DNA of 18,171 nt, taken from contig JBKCXU010000137.1 of NCBI GenBank assembly GCA_046316025.1, positions 1 through 18,171 on the forward strand, in the 5' to 3' direction. The DNA is from JAJTHJ01 sp046316025. GTDB taxonomy: Bacteria; Pseudomonadota; Gammaproteobacteria; Burkholderiales; Burkholderiaceae_F. Under the pieces are notes generated by a model. The model made no database searches, had not been told where the DNA came from, and saw only the letters and a program-made list of their open reading frames with translations. Positions 8,746 through 15,090 of the stretch are shown one piece after another. The number at the start of each line of letters is the position of its first letter. Within the stretch, counting starts at the first letter, position 1. The position numbers and the translations under genes are program-made.

Positions 8746-8781
8746 CTGCTGCCGCCTTTCACCCTGTTGGAGTCCGTACCT

Positions 8782-9159
8782 ATGAGCAATTTCTGGGACA
8801 TCGTCTGGTTGATGTTGTCGACCTTCGTCTTCATCGCCTACCTGTTCGTGCTGTTTCAGATCGTGAGCGACCTGTTCCGCGATCACGAGTTGGGCGGCGG
8901 TTCCAAGGCCCTGTGGATCATCGGCTTGGTCTTCCTGCCGATGTTGACCGCACTCGTCTACATCGTCGCCCGCGGCCGCGGCATGGCCGAGCGCCAGCGC
9001 GCCGCGCTGCAACGCGCGAAGTCCGATACCGACGCCTACATCCGGCAGGTCGCCGGCAAGTCGCCGGCCGAGCAGATCGCCGATGCCAAGGCGCTGCTCG
9101 ACGCCGGCACGATCAGCGCCGAGGAGTTCGCCAGGCTCAAGGCCAAGGCGCTGGCGTGA
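8782..9159 (+). CDS. Small membrane protein with PLDc_N and SHOCT domains
   Basis: This 125-aa protein has two membrane helices (about residues 7-28 and 43-63) arranged as in the phospholipase D-nuclease N-terminal domain (PLDc_N, PF13396), with KALWIIGLVFLPMLTALVYI in the second helix followed by basic ARGRG. A charged linker leads to a C-terminal SHOCT motif, AEQIADAKALLDAGTISAEE, common in short proteins that oligomerise or bind membranes. No catalytic HKD motif is present, so it is not itself a phospholipase D. The ATG at 8782 is preferred over the in-frame TTG at 8767 because GGAG (8769-8772) overlaps the latter and sits 9 nt before the former. Its stop overlaps the patatin gene's GTG (GTGA, 9156-9159). 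Function is unknown; pairing suggests a partner of that enzyme. Confidence 0.85.
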   Translation: MSNFWDIVWLMLSTFVFIAYLFVLFQIVSDLFRDHELGGGSKALWIIGLVFLPMLTALVYIVARGRGMAERQRAALQRAKSDTDAYIRQVAGKSPAEQIADAKALLDAGTISAEEFARLKAKALA

Positions 9160-10211
9160 GCACGCGCCCCCGCCGCCGCGCGTCGCCAGGCGCCGCGCCC
9201 GAGCCGCTGCCCATCGACCTCGCGCTGCAAGGCGGCGGCGCGCACGGCGCGTTTACCTGGGGCGTGCTCGACCGGCTGCTGGAGGAGCCGGGCCTGCGCT
9301 TCGACGGCATCTCCGGCACTTCGGCCGGCGCGATGAACGCCGTGGTGCTGGCCGATGGGCTGGCCGCCGGCGGGCCGGAGGCGGCGCGCTCCGCGCTGGA
9401 AAAGTTCTGGCGCCGCGTGTCCGACGCCGCACTGCTAAGCCCGCTGCGGCGCGGCCCGCTGGAAGTGCTGACCGGCAGTTGGACGCTCGATCACTCGCCG
9501 CTCTTCACCGCGATGGAGATGACCGCGCGGCTGCTGTCGCCCTACGACCTCGCCCTGCGCGACAACAACCCGCTGCGGCAGATTCTCACCGACTGCGTGG
9601 ACTTCGAGCGCGTGGCGCGCGCACCGGTGCGGCTCTTCGTCAACACCACCAACGTGCGCACCGGGCGCGGGCGGGTGTTCCGCAACGACGAGGTGACGGT
9701 CGAGGCGCTGCTCGCCTCGGCCTGCCTGCCGACGATGTTCCAGGCGATCGAGATCGACGGCGACCCCTACTGGGACGGCGGCTACAGCGGCAACCCGGCG
9801 CTCGGCCCCTTGATCCGCGAATGCGGCGCCGACGACCTGCTGCTGGTGCAGATCAATCCGATCGAACGCCACGGCACGCCGCGCAGCGCGCGCGAGATCC
9901 ACAACCGCTTGAACGAGGTGGCGTTCAACGCGCCGCTCGCCAAGGAACTGCGCTTCATCGCCCTGCTGCGGCGCGAGCGCGAACTGATCGGCGACGAATG
10001 CGCGCGCTGGGCGCGCATGCGCATCCACCGCATCGCCAGCGACGAGATGCTCGCCCTCGGCTACTCGTCCAAGCTGCTCGCCGAGTGGGCGTTCTTCGAA
10101 AAGCTGCGCGATACCGGGCGCCGCGCGGCCGAGGACTTTCTCGCCGCGCATCGCGGTGACTTGGGGCAGCGGTCGACGCTCGATCTGGACGCGTATCTGG
10201 ACGAGCGCTGA
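9156..10211 (+). CDS. Patatin-like phospholipase
   Basis: This 351-aa protein of the patatin family is a Ser-Asp dyad lipid acyl hydrolase. It shows the full motif set: the oxyanion loop ALQGGGAHGAF (residues 23-33), the nucleophile motif GTSAG with Ser56, and the WDGGYSGNP motif with catalytic Asp207. No signal peptide or membrane helix is apparent; a basic, Pro-rich N-terminus (STRPRRRASPG) precedes the domain. The GTG start at 9156 overlaps the previous stop. The frame is open further upstream, but that stretch overlaps the SHOCT gene and reads as out-of-frame Arg-rich sequence. The conserved C-terminal region (WARMRIHRI, GYSSKLLAEW) is typical of a widespread proteobacterial subgroup. The substrate is presumably a phospholipid or acylglycerol, which sequence alone cannot decide. 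Confidence 0.9.
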   Translation: MSTRPRRRASPGAAPEPLPIDLALQGGGAHGAFTWGVLDRLLEEPGLRFDGISGTSAGAMNAVVLADGLAAGGPEAARSALEKFWRRVSDAALLSPLRRGPLEVLTGSWTLDHSPLFTAMEMTARLLSPYDLALRDNNPLRQILTDCVDFERVARAPVRLFVNTTNVRTGRGRVFRNDEVTVEALLASACLPTMFQAIEIDGDPYWDGGYSGNPALGPLIRECGADDLLLVQINPIERHGTPRSAREIHNRLNEVAFNAPLAKELRFIALLRRERELIGDECARWARMRIHRIASDEMLALGYSSKLLAEWAFFEKLRDTGRRAAEDFLAAHRGDLGQRSTLDLDAYLDER

Positions 10212-10244
10212 TGCCACTACCGCCGCGCTCGGTCAACGAAGAAA

Positions 10245-10317
10245 CGTCATTCCCGCGGAAGCGGGAATCCAGCAGCGTTCGCGAGGCCGCTGGGTTCCCG
10301 CTTTCGCGGGAACGACG
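10245..10317. repeat. 73-bp nested-palindrome repeat, family A copy 2
   Basis: Same design as the element at 7144: left arm 10245-10272 with ATTCCC-N8-GGGAAT at 10249-10268, a 17-bp spacer, and right arm 10290-10317 nearly the reverse complement of the left. The arms differ from copy 1 at about 2 of 28 and 3 of 28 positions, while the spacers differ widely. It lies 33 bp after the patatin stop and 30 bp before the DUF502 start, so a transcript reading through would fold a strong hairpin just ahead of that gene. When translated it gives the familiar spurious peptide VIPAEAGIQ. Confidence 0.88.
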
Positions 10318-10334
10318 AGGGTGAGCAATCCGTC

Positions 10335-10338
10335 GGAG
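10335..10338 (+). promoter_or_regulatory. Ribosome binding site that decides the DUF502 start
   Basis: GGAG lies 9 nt before GTG 10348, within a purine-rich run. The alternative in-frame GTG at 10321 has only GAGG immediately abutting it and no usable spacing, and begins 3 bp after the repeat. I therefore start the gene at 10348. Confidence 0.6.
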
Positions 10339-10347
10339 AAGGAAAAG

Positions 10348-11007
10348 GTGCGCCGTATCCTGCGCCAACAACTGCGCTCCGTCGCCGCGACCTGGCTCGC
10401 CGGCCTGCTCGTGCTGTTGCCGCTGGCGCTGACGCTAGCGGTGCTCGGCTGGGTGGTCGGGTTGCTCAACGATCTGCTCGGGCCGGGCAGCACGTTGGGC
10501 TCGTTCTTCTCGCTGTTGGGCTATCCGCTGGCGCGCGATTCGGGGCTCGCCTACTTCGTCGGCACGCTGATCCTGCTGGCCGCGATTTATCTGCTGGGGA
10601 TCGCTGCGCGCGCCGGCTGGCATCACTCGGCGCAGCGCTTTGCCAGCCGCGCGGTGCGGCGGATTCCGCTGATCGGGCCGATGTACGGGATCGCCGAGCG
10701 CTTTGCCGGCATGCTCGGGCCGAAGGAGGATGTGGACATCGGCGCGATGCGGCCGGTGTGGTGCTTCTTCGGCGGGCACTCGACGGCGGTGCTGGCGCTG
10801 GCGCCCAGCGGCGAGACCTTGACCATCGACGGCCGCGAATACCTGGCCGTGCTGATACCGACCGCGCCGGTGCCGATCGGAGGCGCGCTGCTCTATGTGC
10901 CGGCGGAGAACGTCAAGCCGGCGCAAATCGGTGTCGATCAGTTGACCGCCGTGTACGTGTCGATGGGGCTGGCGTCGCCGAAGGCGACGGAGAAGCGGCC
11001 GCAATGA
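10348..11007 (+). CDS. DUF502 family inner-membrane protein
   Basis: This 219-aa protein (228 aa if GTG 10321 is used) has two membrane helices, about residues 14-38 and 66-87. The first begins right after a short basic N-terminus (RRILRQQLRS). The soluble part has DUF502 hallmarks: RRIPLIGPMYGIAERFAGML after the second helix and VLIPTAPVPIGGALLYVP near the end. The family is widespread in proteobacteria and has no agreed function, so none is given. It sits between two palindromic repeats and in the same direction as the patatin and CREST genes. The frame continues upstream through the 73-bp repeat, but those residues are the translated repeat and not real protein. Confidence 0.85.
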   Translation: MRRILRQQLRSVAATWLAGLLVLLPLALTLAVLGWVVGLLNDLLGPGSTLGSFFSLLGYPLARDSGLAYFVGTLILLAAIYLLGIAARAGWHHSAQRFASRAVRRIPLIGPMYGIAERFAGMLGPKEDVDIGAMRPVWCFFGGHSTAVLALAPSGETLTIDGREYLAVLIPTAPVPIGGALLYVPAENVKPAQIGVDQLTAVYVSMGLASPKATEKRPQ

Positions 11008-11026
11008 TCGACTCCGTGGCAACGGT

Positions 11027-11118
11027 CTTCCCTCACCCCAACCCCTCTCCCGGTGGGAGAGGGGCTTTCAACCCTCTCCCACCGGGAGAGGGTGGCGCGA
11101 AGCGCCGGGTGAGGGAAG
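11027..11118. repeat. 92-bp triple-hairpin repeat, family B copy 1
   Basis: The ends form a perfect 12-bp inverted repeat: CTTCCCTCACCC at 11027-11038 and GGGTGAGGGAAG at 11107-11118. Inside are three hairpins: CCCCTCTCCC-GGT-GGGAGAGGGG (11042-11064), CCCTCTCCC-ACC-GGGAGAGGG (11072-11092) and GGCGC-GAA-GCGCC (11094-11106). The first two are exact reverse complements of each other over 21 bp, so they can also pair arm to arm. A second copy is at 18069-18161. The element occupies most of the gap between the DUF502 and CREST genes. Confidence 0.88.
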
Positions 11119-11176
11119 TCCGCTGGCAGTGGCTCGTCGGCGTCGAACGGATCGATCTTTCCGAGCGCGTCGACCC

Positions 11177-11962
11177 ATGAGCCTCGCCCGCCGCTGGCCC
11201 ACCCTCGTCTTCGCCGTCTTCACCCTCGGCTGCATCGCCGCCGCGCTGCTGCTGCCGGCGGTGGCGCAGCCGCTCGAGGACCACGACTTCCTCGACGAGC
11301 GCACGATCTTCGGCATCGACAACTTCATGAACGTGGTGTCCAACGCCGCGTTCGTGCTGGCCGGGCTGGCCGGATTGGTCGTGCTGCGGCGCGCGCCCGC
11401 GGCCTTCGAGCACGCGAGCGAGCGCCTGGCCTACCTCGTCTTCTTTGCCGGCCTGGCGCTGACGGGGGTCGGTTCCTGGTACTACCACCTCGACCCCAAC
11501 AACGAGACGCTGTTCTGGGACCGGCTGCCGATGACGGTCGCGTTTGCCGGGCTGGTGTCGGCGCAGATCGCCGAGCGGATCGGCCCGCGCCTGGGCGTGG
11601 CGCTGCTGCTGCCGATGCTGGCCCTGGGTGCGGCGAGCGTGTTCTACTGGATCGCCACCGAGCGCGCCGGCGTCGGCAACGTGCTGCCCTACGCGATCCT
11701 GCAGGGCTACGCGATGTTCGGCGTGCTGTTGCTGGCGCTAACCCACCGCTCGCGCTACACGCACGCCGGCCACGTCTACTCGATCTTCGCCGCATATCTG
11801 CTGGCCAAGATCACCGAGGCGCTCGACTGGCCGATCTGGCAGTGGACCGGCTACGTCATCAGCGGCCACACGCTCAAGCACCTGTTCGCAGCGCTGGCGG
11901 GCGTTTTCGTCTGCACGATGCTGTTGCGCCGGCGGCCGGTGGGCAGGCCCGCCGCGGCATGA
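11177..11962 (+). CDS. CREST-superfamily membrane hydrolase (alkaline ceramidase-like)
   Basis: This 261-aa protein has about seven predicted membrane helices. It carries the conserved polar residues of the CREST superfamily (alkaline ceramidases, PAQR receptors, Per1, SID-1, TMEM8): Ser100 and His104 in GSWYYHLDP, Asp115 in WDRLPM, and His231/His235 in GHTLKHL. The spacing Ser-(4)-His-(11)-Asp and His-(4)-His equals that recalled for human ACER3 (S77, H81, D92, H217, H221), whose histidines bind zinc. A zinc-dependent lipid amidase or hydrolase in the inner membrane is inferred; the actual substrate is unknown and need not be ceramide. ATG 11177 is the best start, as upstream in-frame sequence is Arg-rich. 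Its stop overlaps the ATG of the SulP gene (ATGA), so the two are translationally coupled. Confidence 0.8.
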   Translation: MSLARRWPTLVFAVFTLGCIAAALLLPAVAQPLEDHDFLDERTIFGIDNFMNVVSNAAFVLAGLAGLVVLRRAPAAFEHASERLAYLVFFAGLALTGVGSWYYHLDPNNETLFWDRLPMTVAFAGLVSAQIAERIGPRLGVALLLPMLALGAASVFYWIATERAGVGNVLPYAILQGYAMFGVLLLALTHRSRYTHAGHVYSIFAAYLLAKITEALDWPIWQWTGYVISGHTLKHLFAALAGVFVCTMLLRRRPVGRPAAA

Positions 11963-13665
11963 ACGGCGCGACGCCGGCCTGGGCACGCTGGCTGCCGGGG
12001 CTGGCCGCGCTGCGCGGCTACCGCCGCACCGATCTGCCCGGCGATGTGGCCGGTGGCCTGGCGCTGGCCGCGGTGACGGTGCCGGTGGCCATCGCGCACG
12101 CGCAACTGGCGGGGCTGCCGCCCGCGACGGGTCTGTACGCGAGCATCCTGCCGCTGGCGCTGTATGCGATGGTCGGCACCTCGCCGCAACTGGTGGTCGG
12201 CACCAGCGCGGCGGCGGCGGCCATCGTCGCCGCGGCGGCCGAGCCGCTCGCAGGCGGCGACCCGGCACTACTGCATTCGATCGCGGTCACGCTGGCGCTG
12301 TTCGCCGGGCTGCTATGCCTGCTGGCGGCCAAGCTCAGGCTCGGCGCGCTGGCGGACTTTCTGTCCAAGCCGATCCTGGTCGGCTTCATGAACGGGGTGG
12401 CGCTGTCGGTGGTGCTCGGGCAGCTTGGCGCGCTGTTCGGCTACCGGATCGACGCCGGCGGCATCCTGCCGCGGTTATGGGAGTTCCTGCGCCGGCTGCC
12501 GGAAACGCACTGGCCGACGCTGGCGGTCGGCGCCGGTTGCCTGCTGCTGCTGCAACTGCTGCCGCGCGTGCTGCCGCGGCTGCCGGCCGCGCTGCTCGCC
12601 ACCGCCGCGGCAGGTGCAGCGGTGGCCGCCGCCGGCGGCGCGGCCACGGGCATCGCACTGCTTGGCCCGGTGCCGGCCGGCTGGCCCGCGCCGGCCTGGC
12701 CTGCGGTGCCGCTCGACCTGCTGCCCATCCTGGCGGCGGAAGCGGCCGGCATCGCGTTGCTAGCGTTTTCGACGACGATGGTCGCCGCGCGCAGCTTTGC
12801 CGACCGCGGCGGCTATGAGGTGGACAGCGACCGCGAGCTGGCCGCGCTGGGCGCCGCCAATATGGCCGCCGGCGCCGCGCAGGGCTTTGCCGTCAACGGC
12901 ACCAGTTCGCGCACCGCGGTGGCGACCGCCGCCGGCGCGCGCACGCAACTGGCGAGCCTGATCGCCGCGGGCGCGCTGGCCGCCGTCCTGCTCGTGGCCA
13001 CCGCGCCGCTCGCGCATCTGCCGCGCGCGGCGATTGCCGCGGTACTGATCGACGCCGGCCTGAAGCTGGTAGACATCGACACGCTGCGCGCGATCCGCCG
13101 CATCGACCGCACCGAGTTCTGGCTGGCGCTGCTGGTGGCCATCGGCGTGGTCGTGCTGGGCGCGATGCAGGCGATCGCGCTGGCGGTCGTGCTGGCACTC
13201 GCCTTGTTCGTGCGCGCCAGCGCGCGGCCCGCGGTGGAAACGCTGGGCGAGGTGCCGGGGCAGCCCGGCTTCGTCGCGCGCGAGCGGCAGCCGGAGGCGG
13301 TCGCGCCGCCGGGGCTGCTGCTGTTGCGCTTCAACGGGCCGATCGTGTTTTTCAGCGCCGGCCACTTCAAGCGCTGCGCGCTGCGCGCCGCGACTGAGGC
13401 CGGGCCGCAGTTGCAATGCTTCGTGCTCGACATGGGGCCGGTCACCTCGGTCGATGCGACCGGGGTGTACGCACTGCGCGACACCTTTGCCTTGCTGCGC
13501 GCGCGCGGCGTGCAGGTGTGGGTCGCGCAGCGCGACGCCGAATGGACCGAATGGGCCGCCGCCCGCGGTCTGGAGGAGGCGCTGCGCGAGATCCGCTTTT
13601 TTCCGACGCTGCGGCAGGCGCTCAACGCGTATCAGGCCCTGCCCGCTGTGCCACCGCCGTGCTAG
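11959..13665 (+). CDS. SulP family anion transporter with STAS domain
   Basis: This 568-aa protein belongs to the SLC26/SulP family, which carries sulfate, bicarbonate, dicarboxylates or other anions. The membrane core spans about residues 25-430 and includes the N-terminal signature DVAGGLALAAVTVPVAIAHA followed by GLPPATGLYASILPLALYA, and later SFADRGGYEVDSDRELAALG and QGFAVNGTSSRTAV. A cytoplasmic STAS domain occupies about residues 440-560, with FNGPIVFFSAGHF and the SpoIIAA-like loop SVDATGV (Asp499, Thr501). Thr501 stands where many STAS domains have a phosphorylatable Ser. The ATG at 11959 overlaps the upstream TGA and opens the recognised N-terminus. Transport substrate cannot be assigned; coupling to a CREST hydrolase gives no accepted clue. 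Confidence 0.9.
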   Translation: MNGATPAWARWLPGLAALRGYRRTDLPGDVAGGLALAAVTVPVAIAHAQLAGLPPATGLYASILPLALYAMVGTSPQLVVGTSAAAAAIVAAAAEPLAGGDPALLHSIAVTLALFAGLLCLLAAKLRLGALADFLSKPILVGFMNGVALSVVLGQLGALFGYRIDAGGILPRLWEFLRRLPETHWPTLAVGAGCLLLLQLLPRVLPRLPAALLATAAAGAAVAAAGGAATGIALLGPVPAGWPAPAWPAVPLDLLPILAAEAAGIALLAFSTTMVAARSFADRGGYEVDSDRELAALGAANMAAGAAQGFAVNGTSSRTAVATAAGARTQLASLIAAGALAAVLLVATAPLAHLPRAAIAAVLIDAGLKLVDIDTLRAIRRIDRTEFWLALLVAIGVVVLGAMQAIALAVVLALALFVRASARPAVETLGEVPGQPGFVARERQPEAVAPPGLLLLRFNGPIVFFSAGHFKRCALRAATEAGPQLQCFVLDMGPVTSVDATGVYALRDTFALLRARGVQVWVAQRDAEWTEWAAARGLEEALREIRFFPTLRQALNAYQALPAVPPPC

Positions 13666-13705
13666 AGCCTGTTGACATTTCGACGCCGAACGCTAAACCG
13701 CCTGT

Positions 13706-13804
13706 CCCCCTCCCCTTCAAGGGGAGGGAGGGGTGGGGATGGGTGCCCTGGCGCGGACTGCACGACCCATCCCCCTCCCAACCTCCCCCTTGAAGGGGGA
13801 GGGG
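13706..13804. repeat. 99-bp G/C nested palindrome, family C
   Basis: Two hairpin arms face each other. The left hairpin is CCTCCCC-TTCAA-GGGGAGG and the right is CCTCCCCC-TTGAA-GGGGGAGG, with complementary loops. Inner blocks GGGGATGGGT (13735-13744) and ACCCATCCCC (13765-13774) are exact reverse complements around a 20-bp centre. It lies between the convergent SulP gene (stop at 13665) and the leftward basic-protein gene (stop at 13845). Like family A copy 1 it could terminate or protect transcripts from both sides. A decayed relative is near 16405-16508. Confidence 0.85.
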
Positions 13805-13844
13805 TCCCCTCCCGTGCATCGCTCTGCCTGTTTGTCGACACACG

Positions 13845-14381
13845 CTAGCGACTATCGCGCTTGGCCTGGTTGCGCGCATTGCGGGCCCGCACGCGGGCCA
13901 TCTGGTTCTTGCGCTTGAGTTCTGCCGCCACCGACGCCGTCGGCGCCGCGCTCGGCTTGCCCACACGCAGCGCCGGTGCGGCCGGGGTGGCGCGGCGGCT
14001 GGTCGCCGCGGCCTGCGCGGCGCGCTTCTTCTGTACGGCAGCGGCCATCGCGGCCTTGAGCGCAGCCAGCTTGCGCTGCGCGTTGAGCTTTTCCAGTTTG
14101 GCGGTTAAGCGCGCGAGCGCCTCGTCGAAGATTTGCGCCCGCTTGTCGGCCACGGCAATCGCCGTGACCTGCTTGCCGACCTTGGCGCCGGTGGCGGCAC
14201 GGTTGCCGCGCTTCATTTGCCGCTTCTGGTCGCGGTGCTTGTCGCGCAGCTTGCGCGCGCGCTCGATCTTGGCGCGCAGCAGCGCCGGCGTCCAGGCGAA
14301 GTCGCGGTCGAAGCTGGCGGACACGAGCGTGAGTTCGGAAGCGTTACACCACTTGCGGGCACTGGCGAGGGAGATCGTCAT
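13845..14381 (-). CDS. Small very basic Lys/Arg/Ala-rich hypothetical protein
   Basis: I do not recognise this 178-aa protein. Residues 1-55 have ordinary composition (MTISLASARKWCNASELTLV, then FDRDFAWTPALLRAK) and may be a small domain. From about 40 onward it is highly basic. A helical, coiled-coil-like stretch covers about 80-120 (ALARLTAKLEKLNAQRKLA), an Ala/Pro/Thr-rich linker follows, and the end is KRKNQMARVRARNARNQAK. The composition recalls histone-H1-like or ribosome/RNA-binding tails, but this is resemblance only. ATG 14379-14381 has AGAGAG about 10 nt upstream. It is the last gene of a leftward group, 39 bp after the FABP-family gene and before a palindromic element that may end the transcript. 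Confidence 0.75.
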   Translation of the reverse strand: MTISLASARKWCNASELTLVSASFDRDFAWTPALLRAKIERARKLRDKHRDQKRQMKRGNRAATGAKVGKQVTAIAVADKRAQIFDEALARLTAKLEKLNAQRKLAALKAAMAAAVQKKRAAQAAATSRRATPAAPALRVGKPSAAPTASVAAELKRKNQMARVRARNARNQAKRDSR

Positions 14382-14420
14382 CGGAAGGTTCTCTCTTAGG
14401 TGGAAGAAGGGGAAAAATCG

Positions 14421-15053
14421 TCAGCGCCGCATCAGCCAGTTGGGCGTCGGTTCGGCCACCTTGCGCAGCGTGTTGCGGTCGGTGTGATGGAACAGTTCGT
14501 CGCGCCCGCGGAACTGGAGCACCGTGTCCTGCTCGTACGACCAGCTGACGTCGTCGTGCACCTCGACGGCGATGCGGAATTCCAGCGTGCGCTTGGCGGC
14601 ATCGAGAAACGGGTTGGAGCAAATGCCGGCGACGGCCGAGCCGAGCCGGCTTTCCACCGCAAATTGCCGCGCATCGGGCTTGGCATAGCCGAGCGCGAGC
14701 GCGGTCAGGCCGCGCGGAATGGTGTGCGTCTGGATCACCATACCGGTGGCCGGCTCCCACAGCCAGTAGCCGACCTGATCGTGAAACGTGGCCGGCCGGT
14801 CGGGCCGCAGCACGAACACCCAGTAGCGCAGCCCGTAGAGCAGTTGCGGGCCGTTTAACTGCGGGTCGATCGGCTGCAACTCGATGCGCTCGATGAAGCG
14901 CTCCTCGCGCTCGCCCTCGTCGTTGAAGTGACGGTCGGCGCCGCGCTCGCCTTCCCACACGCCGGCCAGCGGCGCCAGGGGGCCCAGGTTCTTGAGCGTG
15001 TCGGGATCGACGGCGGCGGGTTCGGTGAAGATGTCGTCGGGAATCTGGAGCAT
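14421..15053 (-). CDS. FABP-family / heme-binding beta-barrel protein (nitrobindin-like)
   Basis: This 210-aa soluble protein resembles the family annotated as FABP or heme-binding beta-barrel (THAP4/nitrobindin relatives). Diagnostic segments are LGPLAPLAGVWEGERG (residues 23-38, the GxWxG first strand), ERIELQPIDPQLNGPQLLYG, FHDQVGYWLWEPATGMVIQT, GICSNPFLD and the C-terminal FHHTDRNTL. In nitrobindins a C-terminal His binds heme, and His189/His190 here are candidates. Barrels of this type bind heme and handle NO or peroxynitrite in studied members; ligand binding by this subgroup is inferred. The start at ATG 15051-15053 is placed just ahead of the conserved region; no clear Shine-Dalgarno is seen. 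It lies 37 bp after the exporter gene and is probably co-transcribed. Confidence 0.75.
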   Translation of the reverse strand: MLQIPDDIFTEPAAVDPDTLKNLGPLAPLAGVWEGERGADRHFNDEGEREERFIERIELQPIDPQLNGPQLLYGLRYWVFVLRPDRPATFHDQVGYWLWEPATGMVIQTHTIPRGLTALALGYAKPDARQFAVESRLGSAVAGICSNPFLDAAKRTLEFRIAVEVHDDVSWSYEQDTVLQFRGRDELFHHTDRNTLRKVAEPTPNWLMRR

Positions 15054-15090
15054 CGTCAAAACGTGAGGAATGGAATCGGTCGGTGCATCG

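Noticed and set aside
10156..10347. N-terminal extension of the DUF502 protein
   Set aside because: The extra residues overlap the patatin 3' end and translate the 73-bp repeat (VIPAEAGIQ and WVPAFAGTT), a known kind of false peptide.
11842..11958. Upstream extension of the SulP gene
   Set aside because: Overlaps the CREST gene in another frame and is Arg/Ala-rich; the ATG at 11959 in the ATGA overlap fits the family N-terminus.
13672..13697. TTGACA just after the SulP stop as a promoter
   Set aside because: No acceptable -10 box at 16-18 bp spacing and no rightward gene follows.
13667..13832. GCCTGTT at 13667-13673 and 13826-13832 as target-site duplication around the family C element
   Set aside because: The copies are 32 and 21 bp away from the element ends, so they do not flank it as an insertion duplication would; a 7-bp match can be chance.
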